From NCBI GenBank assembly GCA_035552195.1, contig DASZLU010000084.1:62001-126000 (forward strand): a stretch of 64,000 nt of DNA, read 5' to 3'. A program made the position numbers and the translations under genes. Below are positions 34,033 to 43,011 of the stretch, piece after piece. Source of the stretch: CAIKMD01 sp035552195. Lineage in GTDB: Bacteria > Pseudomonadota > Alphaproteobacteria > ATCC43930 > CGMCC-115725. The notes below the pieces were generated by a model. It worked only from the letters and a program-made list of their open reading frames with translations. It did not search any database and had not been told where the DNA came from. Each line of letters begins with the position of its first letter. The first letter of the stretch is position 1.

Positions 34033-34059
34033 GCCGCCGCAAGGCTCGCGAGCGGCGGC
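34033..34059. terminator. Inverted repeat between converging GST and phaB genes
   Basis: Perfect 8-base arms GCCGCCGC (34033-34040) and GCGGCGGC (34052-34059) around an 11-base loop. It lies between two converging stop codons. There is no U-tract on either side, so termination is only plausible; the following CAATGACG also recalls the tail of the window's repeats. Confidence 0.4.
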
Positions 34060-34091
34060 AATGACGAAGGAAGAGCGCGTTCGCGACGCCC

Positions 34092-34814
34092 TCAATACAT
34101 ATGCTGGCCGCCGTTGATCGACAGCGTCGAGCCGGTGATGAAGGCGCCTTCGTCGGAGACGAGGAACAGCACGCCGCGCGCGATCTCGTTGGCGGCGCCG
34201 AGCCGGCCGACCGGCACGCGAGCGACGATCTTCTCGAGCACGTTGGGCGGCACGGCGCGCACCATGTCGGTGTCGATGTAGCCCGGCGCGATGGCGTTGA
34301 CGGTGATACCCTTGGCGGCGCCTTCCTGCGCCAGCGCCTTGGTGAAGCCGTGAATGCCGGATTTGGCGGCGGCGTAGTTGACCTGGCCGTATTGTCCGGC
34401 CTGACCGTTGATCGAGCCGATATTCACGATGCGGCCGAAATTCCGCTCGCGCATGCCGTCGATGACGACGCGGCACATATTGAAGCACGAGGTGAGGTTG
34501 GTCGCGATCACCTCGCCCCATTGCTCGGGCTTCATGCGATGTAGCACCGCGTCACGGGTGATGCCGGCATTGTTCACCAGAACATCGACCGGCCCGAGAT
34601 CGGCCTCGATCGATTTCACCCCATCGACGCAGGAATCGTATTTCGACACGTCGAAGCGATAGGCGCGGATGCCGGTCTCGCTGGTGAATTGCTGCGCCGC
34701 CTCGGCGTTGCCGGCGTAATTGGCGGCGACTTTGTAGCCGGAGCCATGAAGCGCTTCCGCGATCGAGCGGCCGATGCCGCGCGTTCCACCGGTGACGACT
34801 GCTACCCGAGCCAT
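34092..34814 (-). CDS. phaB: Acetoacetyl-CoA reductase
   Basis: A 240-residue SDR enzyme that reduces acetoacetyl-CoA to (R)-3-hydroxybutyryl-CoA, the monomer for polyhydroxybutyrate. The nucleotide motif is TGGTRGIGRSIAEAL. DVLVNNAGITRD and the catalytic set INIGSINGQAGQYGQVNYAAAKSG (Ser, Tyr-x3-Lys) with GFTKALAQEGAAKGITVNAIAPGYIDTDM are characteristic of PhaB. It lies downstream of phaA on the same strand with 63 bases between, a standard phaA-phaB order. Confidence 0.94.
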   Translation of the reverse strand: MARVAVVTGGTRGIGRSIAEALHGSGYKVAANYAGNAEAAQQFTSETGIRAYRFDVSKYDSCVDGVKSIEADLGPVDVLVNNAGITRDAVLHRMKPEQWGEVIATNLTSCFNMCRVVIDGMRERNFGRIVNIGSINGQAGQYGQVNYAAAKSGIHGFTKALAQEGAAKGITVNAIAPGYIDTDMVRAVPPNVLEKIVARVPVGRLGAANEIARGVLFLVSDEGAFITGSTLSINGGQHMY

Positions 34815-34877
34815 AACGCCTCCCTTGGCTAAACCGGCGCGGTCCTCCGCGCTTTCCTTGCTTTTAAACCTCGAGCG

Positions 34878-36050
<1,173 letters not shown>

Positions 36051-36402
36051 GGATAAAGACCTCCTGAGACTGGGTTTTCGTGATTGCGTATTACATAGCG
36101 CGCGCTCGGCCGTTTGAAAACCACACGCCTTTGAGACTTTTGTTGCCCAAAGAGACGCGATCTTCCACGTGCGAGGCTGTGCCCAAAACACACGTCCGCC
36201 GTTGGGCGATGCAATTTCGCGATCGCGCGTGAGCGAGCGCGATTCCGCGAGCGCAATCGGAACTCGCGCGCGACCGCCCGCTTATACCCGCATACGCACT
36301 TCCTCTGGCGGACAAGCGCTTTTCGTCGCGAGGCGCGGCACAATTCGAGGACAGACGAGATGGCTGACGAAGTCGGCAAAGACCTCGCCAAGGAGCGTTC
36401 CC
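36051..36402. other. Divergent intergenic region between phaA and the yihY gene
   Basis: About 350 bases. It contains GCGCGTGAGCGAGCGCG-type alternating GC stretches (36215-36270) and must hold the phaA promoter and that of yihY. At 36360 a 19-codon frame (MADEVGKDLAKERSHAAGA) with GAGGA upstream ends by overlapping the yihY start; it could be a leader or a remnant of a longer yihY N-terminus. No other gene is evident. Confidence 0.45.
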
Positions 36403-37446
36403 ATGCCGCCGGCGCTTGACGCCGCGGCCAAGCGCCCCGCCGAGCCGAGATGGCGGGAGCATTTCGCGTATGTCGTACTTGCCGCAGCCCTCTTTGCCCT
36501 AACCGCGCCACACCCGCGTTCTTCCGCCCGCATCGTTGGACACCCAACGCCGCAACGCCCCGACCGACAGCCCGAAGTCATCGCCGCGACGGCCGGACCG
36601 CAAAGCAAGATAGCAACCGCGCGCCGCGTGCTCGCCGACTTCTCGCGTCATCGCGTCATGACTGAAGCGGCGGCGGTGACATTCTATTCGATCCTCGCGA
36701 TCTTTCCCGCCGTCGCGGCGCTGGTGTCGCTCTATGGGCTTTTTGCCGATCCGGCAACGATCAGCATTCAACTCGCCAATATGACCCGCGTCCTTCCCGG
36801 CGGCGCGATCGACGTGGTCCGCGATCAGATGACACGCGTCGCGCAGCAAAGCCAGGGCAAGCTCGGCCTCGGCATCGTTGTCGGCGTGATCATCGCGCTG
36901 TGGAGCGCCAATGGCGGTACGAAATCGCTGTTCGATGCACTCAACATCGTCTACGGCACCCGCGAAGAACGCGGCTTCATCAAGCTCAACACCATCTCGT
37001 TGGGGATGACCATCGGCGGCATCGTATTCATCCTGATCGCGGCGACCGCCGTGGTCGTGCTGCCGCACGCGCTCGACTTCGCCGGGCTTTCCGGCCTCGC
37101 CGATACGGCGATCCGCATTTTGCGCTGGCCGACGCTCCTCATCGTCGTGGCGATCGGGCTCGCGCTCATCTATCGCTTCGGTCCCAACCGCCGCGAAGCA
37201 CGCTGGCGCTGGATCACGATCGGCAGCGCCGCCGCCGCGGTCGGCTGGTTGATCGCGTCCTTCCTGTTCTCCTGGTATGCGGCAAATTTCGGCTCATACA
37301 ACGCGACCTACGGTTCGCTCGGCGCGATCATCGGCTTCATGATCTGGATCTGGCTTTCGGCGATCGTGGTCCTGGCGGGCGCCGAAATCGACGCGACGAT
37401 CGAAACCCGCCGCGCCGCCGAGCCCTCAGTCCGGCGCGGCCCGTAG
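36403..37446 (+). CDS. YihY/BrkB family membrane protein
   Basis: A 347-residue membrane protein. A variable, proline-rich N-terminus precedes the conserved core VMTEAAAVTFYSILAIFPAVAALVSLYGLFADP; then MERQWR-type loops are absent and five to six helices follow, with LWSANGGTKSLFDALNIVYGTREERGFIKLN and YNATYGSLGAIIGFMIWIWLSAIVVLAGAEIDA near the end, which are family signatures. The role of YihY/BrkB proteins is unknown (they were once wrongly called RNase BN). AAGGAG seven bases before the ATG at 36403 supports the start. Its 3' end overlaps the end of the PhaC-like gene on the other strand by 21 bases. Confidence 0.88.
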   Translation: MPPALDAAAKRPAEPRWREHFAYVVLAAALFALTAPHPRSSARIVGHPTPQRPDRQPEVIAATAGPQSKIATARRVLADFSRHRVMTEAAAVTFYSILAIFPAVAALVSLYGLFADPATISIQLANMTRVLPGGAIDVVRDQMTRVAQQSQGKLGLGIVVGVIIALWSANGGTKSLFDALNIVYGTREERGFIKLNTISLGMTIGGIVFILIAATAVVVLPHALDFAGLSGLADTAIRILRWPTLLIVVAIGLALIYRFGPNRREARWRWITIGSAAAAVGWLIASFLFSWYAANFGSYNATYGSLGAIIGFMIWIWLSAIVVLAGAEIDATIETRRAAEPSVRRGP

Positions 37447-38610
37447 CAACCATCCCGCCAGCGGTTCCCAGACGGTGGTCGGCGCATCGCGCGCAACGAC
37501 CATGCCGATATGGCCAAGACTCGGCGTCCAGGTTTCGGCGAACGGCAGTTCATCGGCCAAAGCCGCGGCGGTCGCAGGAGGGACAATGCGATCCTGCGCC
37601 GGCACGACAACCAGGGCGGGTATTTCGATGTCGTGCGGGCGAATGAGCTTGTCATCGACCCGCCATCGACCTCGGCCCGGGCGATCCTCGCCATACCAGC
37701 CGCCGAGACAGTCCTGCGCCACGGAGATCGCCAGCGGCACGCCGTCATTGAGCCAATCCTCGAGCGCGACAAAACCATGGGCCGCGGCGCCGTCGGGATC
37801 CATCGTGGCGAAGCGCGAGAATTTGCGCAGCACGAGCAGCGGATCCTGCGCCGCGAACAGCGCTTGCAGCACGTCGACCGGCACCTCGCCGAGCGCGGCG
37901 TAGCTTTTGGCGATCGGCTCGGCGAGCACGCCCAAGAGCCGCGCTTGCTCGGCCCGCTCGGCATGGAAGCGCCATGGCGTCGCAAGCAGGGCCAGCGCCG
38001 TCACCAGTTCCGGCCGGCGCGCGGCAAGCGCCAGCGCCAAGAGCCCACCCATGCAATAGCCGAGCACCACGGGGGCCGCGCCTGCCGCCTGGCGCGCAAT
38101 CTCCGCCGCCGGCTCCAGCCGCCGGGTGATGTAATCGCCGACATCGAAGCCGCGCTCTTCCGCGCCCGGGGCGTCCCAATCGAGCAACAGCGGCCTGAGG
38201 CCTTGATCGACGAGGTAGCGTAAGAGGCTCTGCCCAGGCGCGAGGTCGAGGATATAGGCGCGATTGATCAGCGACGGCACGACCAGCACCGGCGGCCCGC
38301 CGCGCGGCCGGTAATCGAAGAGCCGCGTCGTTCCCTCCTGCCAGAGCAGCGGCGGATCCTCGAGGTCGCGGCGGTAAGGGTGCTGACGATAGCGCTCGAC
38401 CCCATCGAGGAAGAGCGCGGCGCGGCGCGTCAGCTCGCCGTCGAGCGCCGCCTCGATGGAATCACTTTTTAGCCCGCTTGGATTTAGCCCGCTTCGATGG
38501 AGGTGGGCGCTTAGCGCGAGACTGAGACTTCCGCCCTGCAGGGCGAATTCCGGCCTCCAGGGCAACAAGCCGCTTTTCAAGAGCGGCAAGGCGCCGCGCG
38601 AGCTCATCCA
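37426..38610 (-). CDS. PhaC-like PHA synthase / alpha/beta hydrolase with Cys nucleophile
   Basis: An alpha/beta-hydrolase protein of class III PHA-synthase size. LFDYRPRGGPPVLVVPSLINRAYILDLAPGQSLLRYLVDQGLRPLLLDWDAPG is the PhaC N-terminal part, GYCMGGLLALALAARRPELV the lipase-like box with the catalytic Cys, and VVVPAQDRIVPP and SLGHIGMVVARDAPTTVW hold the Asp and His. It is preceded on the same strand by a small PhaE-like gene, and phaR is nearby, which supports a role in polymer synthesis. The start is unclear: conserved similarity begins at SDSIEAALDGELTRR, just after a GTG that is out of frame, so I give the nearest upstream in-frame ATG (38610), which overlaps the PhaE-like frame. A true start close to 38460 is likely. 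Confidence 0.75.
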   Translation of the reverse strand, partial: WMSSRGALPLLKSGLLPWRPEFALQGGSLSLALSAHLHRSGLNPSGLKSDSIEAALDGELTRRAALFLDGVERYRQHPYRRDLEDPPLLWQEGTTRLFDYRPRGGPPVLVVPSLINRAYILDLAPGQSLLRYLVDQGLRPLLLDWDAPGAEERGFDVGDYITRRLEPAAEIARQAAGAAPVVLGYCMGGLLALALAARRPELVTALALLATPWRFHAERAEQARLLGVLAEPIAKSYAALGEVPVDVLQALFAAQDPLLVLRKFSRFATMDPDGAAAHGFVALEDWLNDGVPLAISVAQDCLGGWYGEDRPGRGRWRVDDKLIRPHDIEIPALVVVPAQDRIVPPATAAALADELPFAETWTPSLGHIGMVVARDAPTTVWEPLAGWLLRAAPD

Positions 38611-38878
38611 CGCGCCGGTCGCGTTCGCCAAATGCAGTGCCAGCGGCCTTGGACCCTGTCTTGGAGAAGTCCGGCGTGGCGGCGCGGAGCGCTGAGAAAA
38701 TGCCGGCATCGTCGTCCTGGGGGCGCTGTTGTGGCGGCCACCCGACAGGAACCAGCGCCTGCAGCAGCCTTGCGGTGCTCTCGGCAAGCGCGGGGTCGGC
38801 GGCCATGGCGGTGAGCTGGTCCTGCCACAGATCGACGTAACGCCGGGCGAGCGCGGCAAGATCGGGCGATTCCACCAT
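38462..38878 (-). CDS. PhaE/PhaM-like accessory protein of PHA synthase
   Basis: A 138-residue protein. The N-terminal helix (SPDLAALARRYVDLWQDQLTAMAADP) resembles the start of PhaE, PhaM and phasin-like proteins, with alanine and leucine in a helix-forming pattern. The middle is an amphipathic helix (VDELARRLAALEKRLVALEAG), and the C-terminus is rich in K, R and P (KRPPPSKRAKSKRAKK), as in PhaM, which binds both synthase and DNA. It ends next to the PhaC-like gene and diverges from phaR. At 138 residues it is far shorter than PhaE (about 360). The identification is by context and composition only. Confidence 0.6.
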   Translation of the reverse strand: MVESPDLAALARRYVDLWQDQLTAMAADPALAESTARLLQALVPVGWPPQQRPQDDDAGIFSALRAATPDFSKTGSKAAGTAFGERDRRVDELARRLAALEKRLVALEAGIRPAGRKSQSRAKRPPPSKRAKSKRAKK

Positions 38879-38974
38879 GGTGCCAAGTATACCGGTGCCC
38901 CCGATCACGGCGCTAGAGCCAAGCGCCACAACAGGCTATGCTGGCTTCGTCATGCGTCAGGGAAAGTTGCCATA

Positions 38975-39604
38975 ATGACCGACACGAGTGGCGCCGAAAC
39001 GCCGCCGATCGTCATCAAGAAATACGCCAACCGCCGGCTCTACAACACCGCGACGTCGAGCTACGTTACCCTCGACGATCTCTCCCGGATGGTGAAGGCG
39101 CATACCGATTTCGTCGTCTATGACGCGAAGACGGGCGAAGACATCACTCGCGCCGTCCTCACCCAGATCATCGTCGAAGAAGAAGGCAAAGGCGGCCAGA
39201 ACCTCTTACCGATCAGTTTCCTGCGCCAACTCATCGGGCTCTACGGCGACAGCATGCAATGGCTGGTGCCGCGCTATCTCGAGCATGCGATGTCGACCTT
39301 CGGGCGCAATCAAGAACAGATGCGCAAGAGCCTGCAGGACGCTTTCGGCGGGCTTTTTCCCTTCGGCTCGCTCGAGCAGATGGGCAAGCAGAACCTCGCG
39401 CTCTTCGAGCAGACGATGAAAATGTTCTCGCCTTTCGGCCAGACGACTGCGGCCGACAGGACGGCGCCGGGCGAGAAGCCGCCCAACGAGAAACCAAAAG
39501 ACCCACCGCCTTCGGAAGCCGCGCTCTCCGAGCTGCAAAAGCAGATCAACGAGCTGCAGCAGCAAATGCAGGCTTACGGCAAGAAGGAAAAAGGCGAGGA
39601 ATAA
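38975..39604 (+). CDS. phaR: Polyhydroxyalkanoate synthesis repressor
   Basis: A 209-residue regulator that in PHA-producing bacteria represses phasin and synthesis genes until polymer is present. The conserved N-terminal domain PPIVIKKYANRRLYNTATSSYVTLDDLSRMVKAHTDFVVYDAKTGEDITRAVLTQII is a PhaR DNA-binding/PHA-accumulation domain. It is followed by SFLRQLIGLYGDSMQWLVPRYLEHAM, which is also typical. The C-terminal third is Pro- and Gln-rich and ends in a short coiled-coil (ELQKQINELQQQMQAYG). AGGGAAAG precedes the ATG at good spacing. It is divergent from the PhaE-like gene. Confidence 0.95.
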   Translation: MTDTSGAETPPIVIKKYANRRLYNTATSSYVTLDDLSRMVKAHTDFVVYDAKTGEDITRAVLTQIIVEEEGKGGQNLLPISFLRQLIGLYGDSMQWLVPRYLEHAMSTFGRNQEQMRKSLQDAFGGLFPFGSLEQMGKQNLALFEQTMKMFSPFGQTTAADRTAPGEKPPNEKPKDPPPSEAALSELQKQINELQQQMQAYGKKEKGEE

Positions 39605-39627
39605 GCGCGCAAGCGCCGGGCCAAGCC

Positions 39628-39915
39628 TTAGGCCGAAAGATCGACCTGATTGCCGCGCGGCGACGACGCGGCGGAAGACGACGATCCGGAATTATTGAGA
39701 TTGCCGAGCGCGCCGCCGAAGGTCACGGCGCCGTTCTTGCTGGCCGCTTGCCTGCCCGCGAGAGTGGGGTCGGCGTTGGCATTAACGCCGTAAGGACCGG
39801 CGGCGGAATGCCTGGGATCGATATGCGCCTTGGCTTCGTCGACTTCCGTGCAATTTTTACACGGATAGCCGTTGATCATCACCGGCTGCGGATAATTGAC
39901 GGTGCCGATCGCCAT
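39628..39915 (-). CDS. Small protein with CxxC motif (95 aa)
   Basis: A 95-residue protein beginning MAIGTVNYPQPVMINGYPCKNC, with the pair C-K-N-C that could bind a metal or form a disulfide, then EVDEAKAHIDPRHSAAGPYG. The C-terminal half is low-complexity, rich in S, N and A. Proteins with the same YPQPV.VNGYxCKNCTxVDxAKxHIDP start occur across alphaproteobacteria with no known role. It is 33 bases downstream of the GGDEF-EAL gene on the same strand and 23 bases past phaR's convergent end. Confidence 0.7.
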   Translation of the reverse strand: MAIGTVNYPQPVMINGYPCKNCTEVDEAKAHIDPRHSAAGPYGVNANADPTLAGRQAASKNGAVTFGGALGNLNNSGSSSSAASSPRGNQVDLSA

Positions 39916-39948
39916 CGACGTCAGACCGGCGCTTCGGAAAGCGGCCGA

Positions 39949-41715
39949 TCAGCCTTTGCTGTTCGCGATTTTCGGCGGCGGTACGAACTCGGGCGGTCGC
40001 ACCAGTGCCGGCGGCTTGATCCACGGCTTATCGAGGGACGGCTTGCCGAAGTAATAGCCCTGCAGGAAGGCAACGCCTTCGCGCTGCAGGATGGCAGCTT
40101 CCTCGGCGGTCTCGACCATCTCGGCAACGGTCTGCAAGCCGAGCGTATTGGCGAGGCCGACCAGGTGCCGCAGGAATATCTGATTGTCTTCGCTTTGCGT
40201 CAGGTTGCGCACGAAGGAGCCGTCGATCTTCACCGTGTCGACAGCGAGCGCCTGGAGATGGCGCAGCGAGGTGAAGCCGGCACCGAAATCGTCGAGCGCG
40301 ACGCGGCAGCCGAGATCGCGCAGCGAGGCAACGAAACGCGCCGATTCCTCGAGATCGTGCAGCGCCGCGGTCTCGGTGATTTCCACCAGCACGCGGTTGG
40401 CGATCGAAGGCTTGTCTTTCAGCATCGCCGTGACGGCGCGCAGCCAAGCGCGATCGGTCGCGGTCAGGCCGGAGATATTGATGCCGAGGCAGAAGCCCGA
40501 ATGCGATTCGATCTGCTCGACCGCGGTCTCGAGCACATAGCGATCGATGACGCGGATGAAGCCCATCTGCTCGATCGCGGCAACGAAAGCGCCGGCGGCG
40601 ACAATGCGGCCGTCTTCGCCGATCATGCGCAAGAGGCATTCGTAATAATCGACTTCGCCCGTGACGCTCGACACGACCGGCTGATAGGCCAGCGGCAGGC
40701 GGTTTTCTTTCAGAGCGCGCTGGACCTGCTCGCCGAGGGCCATGCCGACGCGATGACGGTGGCGCTGCTCTTCCGAAAGGCGATAGGGCACGAAGCAATC
40801 GCGGCCGGCGCGCTTGGCTTCCGACAGCGCGGACTCGGCGCGGGTCATGACCTCGTACGCGGTCTTGGCCTGCTCGGGGAAAATCGTGCTGCCGATCGAG
40901 ACCGTGGCATAGATCGGGCCGGCGGCAGTTTCGATCGGGCTGCGGCCCACGGTCGCGAGGATCTTCTCGGCCGCGACGCTGACATGAGATTCGACGCAAT
41001 GCGCGAGGATGACGCCGAAACGGTCGCCGCCGACGCGGCCGACGACGTCGCTGACCCGCAGGCAACGGTCGAGGCGACGGCCGATCTCGATCAGAACCTG
41101 ATCGGCGGCGTCATAACCGAACGCGTCGTTGATGGTCGCGAGCTTGTCGATGCCGATCGCGAGATAGGCGCCCGAGGCACCGGCGCGGAAGCTGGCCGCG
41201 AGCTGGTGATCGAGCACTTCGCGCAGCCGCTTCTTGTTGAAGTGGCCGGTGAGATCATCGTAATTCGCGAGCAGCTCGAGCCGCTGCTCCTGCGTCTTGC
41301 GGGTGGTAACGAGCCGCACCACGCCGCGCAGGCTTTTCGGCCGGCCGACGTGATCGAGCTCGGCGGTACCGCGATCATGCAGCCAGCCGAAGCTGCCGCC
41401 CTGAAGCCGCACACGGTATTCGCAATCGAAAGCCAGGCCGCGCGCGTAATGCGCATGCAGCTGCTGCTGACGCTGAAGCAGATCGTCGGGATTGATCCGC
41501 TCGGCGAAAGCTTGGCCGGTCGCCAGCTTCATGCCTTCGTCGAAGCCCAGCATCTGCAGCGAGCCGTGCCAGGTGATGATGTCGCTATCGATGTCCCAGA
41601 CATAAGCAACATCGCCCGCCGACGCGAGCGCCGCGAGAACATCCTTGAGTTCCGTATTCACTTCGACGCCGGGAGCGTTCGCCGTGCTGGAAGATGTCTT
41701 CGTCAATTGAGCCAT
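39949..41715 (-). CDS. PAS-GGDEF-EAL protein (c-di-GMP phosphodiesterase with degenerate cyclase)
   Basis: A 588-residue signalling protein. A PAS-like sensor (DVAYVWDIDSDIITWHGSLQMLGF, about 30-150) is followed by a GGDEF domain whose signature reads GGDRF in RVGGDRFGVIL, so cyclase activity is doubtful. An EAL domain ends the protein: the E-x-L motif appears as YECLLR, then LGINISGLT (Asn), LVEITET, ALDDFGAGFTSL, VKIDGSF (Lys), VAEMVET (Glu) and LQGYYFGKP (Gln), so the metal- and base-providing residues look complete. I expect it to hydrolyse c-di-GMP, with the GGDEF domain possibly regulatory. No transmembrane segment is seen. Confidence 0.9.
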   Translation of the reverse strand: MAQLTKTSSSTANAPGVEVNTELKDVLAALASAGDVAYVWDIDSDIITWHGSLQMLGFDEGMKLATGQAFAERINPDDLLQRQQQLHAHYARGLAFDCEYRVRLQGGSFGWLHDRGTAELDHVGRPKSLRGVVRLVTTRKTQEQRLELLANYDDLTGHFNKKRLREVLDHQLAASFRAGASGAYLAIGIDKLATINDAFGYDAADQVLIEIGRRLDRCLRVSDVVGRVGGDRFGVILAHCVESHVSVAAEKILATVGRSPIETAAGPIYATVSIGSTIFPEQAKTAYEVMTRAESALSEAKRAGRDCFVPYRLSEEQRHRHRVGMALGEQVQRALKENRLPLAYQPVVSSVTGEVDYYECLLRMIGEDGRIVAAGAFVAAIEQMGFIRVIDRYVLETAVEQIESHSGFCLGINISGLTATDRAWLRAVTAMLKDKPSIANRVLVEITETAALHDLEESARFVASLRDLGCRVALDDFGAGFTSLRHLQALAVDTVKIDGSFVRNLTQSEDNQIFLRHLVGLANTLGLQTVAEMVETAEEAAILQREGVAFLQGYYFGKPSLDKPWIKPPALVRPPEFVPPPKIANSKG

Positions 41716-41833
41716 GCCAAAAGGAGTGCCACACGCACGAAAGCGGCGCGTGGGTCACAGTAGCGGCCCAGGACTTGATGAATGATTAAACTGGGGTTTC
41801 TTTAACCCTTAACGCGGGTAAAGCAAAAAGCCC

Positions 41834-42637
41834 TCATGAAGAGGGCGTATGTGCTTGTAAGAACGGCAAAACCGCCTGATTGAACTCGCGTGGAACGACC
41901 TGGGGGAAATCGTGGCCGCCTTGTGGAAAGAATTTGGCTTCCGCGCCGGGGATGCGGCGGGCGAGCTCTTCCGAGAAATAGGCCGGGGTGACGACGTCGT
42001 CCTGCGCCGCCAGGACCAGGGTCGGGACCTTGATCTTGCCGAGATCGGCGGTGCGGTCAAAAGCCATGATCGCGTCCATCCGGCTGGCGATCGTCTCGGG
42101 TGATGGGAAATGCGCGAGGTTCTGCGCCTCGATCTGGCGCAGCTTCTCGTTGTTGGCCGCGATATAGGCAGACGGATAAAGGAACAGCGTGTTCGCCTGG
42201 ATATAAGAAGACGGGCCGAGCCGCGAGAGCAGTTCCTTGCGCAGCGCAAAGAAGCGGCGGAAATAAGCGTCGGGTTTGGTCCAGCTCGCGACGAGGACGA
42301 CGCTCGCGACGCGGTGCGGGTGCTCGATGGCAATGATCTGAGCCGCGGCCGCGCCGGCCGAGTGACCGACGATATGCGCTTTGGCAACACCAAGCGCATC
42401 GAGCAACGCAATCGCATCCGCGGCCAGGCGCTCGATCACATGGGTCGCGCATTTGAGATCGCTTTGCCCGACGCCGCGATGATCGTAGGTGATGACGCTA
42501 TAGGATCGCGCGAAACCCGGCACCTGATCGCGCCAAAAGCTCGCATAGCCACTGAGGCCAGTAATGAAGAGCACGGGAAGGCCATCGCCTTCACGCTCGT
42601 AATAAAGCTCGCAATCGCCGATCGATATCCGCGGCAT
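41834..42637 (-). CDS. Alpha/beta hydrolase (enol-lactonase/RutD-like)
   Basis: A 267-residue alpha/beta hydrolase. LPVLFITGLSGYASFWRDQVPGFA, VITYDHRGVGQSD, the nucleophile elbow VGHSAGAAAAQI, the acid AAQDDVVTP and the histidine FPQGGHDFPQV are all in place. This order resembles 3-oxoadipate enol-lactonases and the aminoacrylate hydrolase RutD. It is probably cytoplasmic. The substrate is unknown; its neighbours (GGDEF-EAL, regulator) give no clue. The ATG is at 42637. Confidence 0.82.
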   Translation of the reverse strand: MPRISIGDCELYYEREGDGLPVLFITGLSGYASFWRDQVPGFARSYSVITYDHRGVGQSDLKCATHVIERLAADAIALLDALGVAKAHIVGHSAGAAAAQIIAIEHPHRVASVVLVASWTKPDAYFRRFFALRKELLSRLGPSSYIQANTLFLYPSAYIAANNEKLRQIEAQNLAHFPSPETIASRMDAIMAFDRTADLGKIKVPTLVLAAQDDVVTPAYFSEELARRIPGAEAKFFPQGGHDFPQVVPREFNQAVLPFLQAHTPSS

Positions 42638-42773
42638 GATGATTTCGCGGGGTCCGCTGCAACAAATCTGCCGCTCGTTAACACCCCTTCTCCATCGCTG
42701 TCAACGAAACGCCGCGTCGGGAACGACGCTCAGCTATGCGTTTTCTGCTACCCCTTTTTGGTGCCGGCGGGAA

Positions 42774-42941
42774 TCAGGCACCGTCGAGCGCAGACCAGAG
42801 CCCAACCGCGACGGAAACGGCCGCACCCGCGAGCAGCCGCGCAAGCTCCGCGCTCGCGCCCAAAATAAGCCATAGAGCGAACGTACACACGATGATCGCC
42901 GCGACGCCGAGGCGCGCGCGGACATCCAGACTTCCGTTCAT
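42774..42941 (-). CDS. Small membrane protein (55 aa)
   Basis: A 55-codon frame from ATG (42939-42941) to TGA. It begins MNGSLDVRARLGVAAIIVCTF and continues with ALWLILGASAELARLL then AGAAVSVAVGLWSALDGA, giving two likely membrane helices joined by a short loop. The other frames across this stretch encode arginine-rich, composition-driven translations and look artefactual. The ribosome site (GAGCGA) is weak. No family is recognised. The gene lies 70 bases upstream of, and divergent from, the MucR/cold-shock-like gene, and downstream of it on this strand is the enol-lactonase-like gene. Confidence 0.5.
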   Translation of the reverse strand: MNGSLDVRARLGVAAIIVCTFALWLILGASAELARLLAGAAVSVAVGLWSALDGA

Positions 42942-43011
42942 TCGCTCACGCTATCTGCTGCCGCATAGCAGGGTCAATGGCGGCACCCTTGCCAAAGAGA
43001 CAGGATTTGTT

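Noticed and set aside
36051..36402. Definite PhaR-binding site upstream of phaA
   Set aside because: TGC/GCA-rich stretches exist (for example GATGCAATTTCG), but the GC-rich background makes such matches weak; no claim is made.
39259..41763. 834-codon plus-strand frame across phaR and the GGDEF-EAL gene
   Set aside because: Arg/Asp/Ala-rich composition artefact opposite a clear PAS-GGDEF-EAL protein; it also runs through phaR in another frame.
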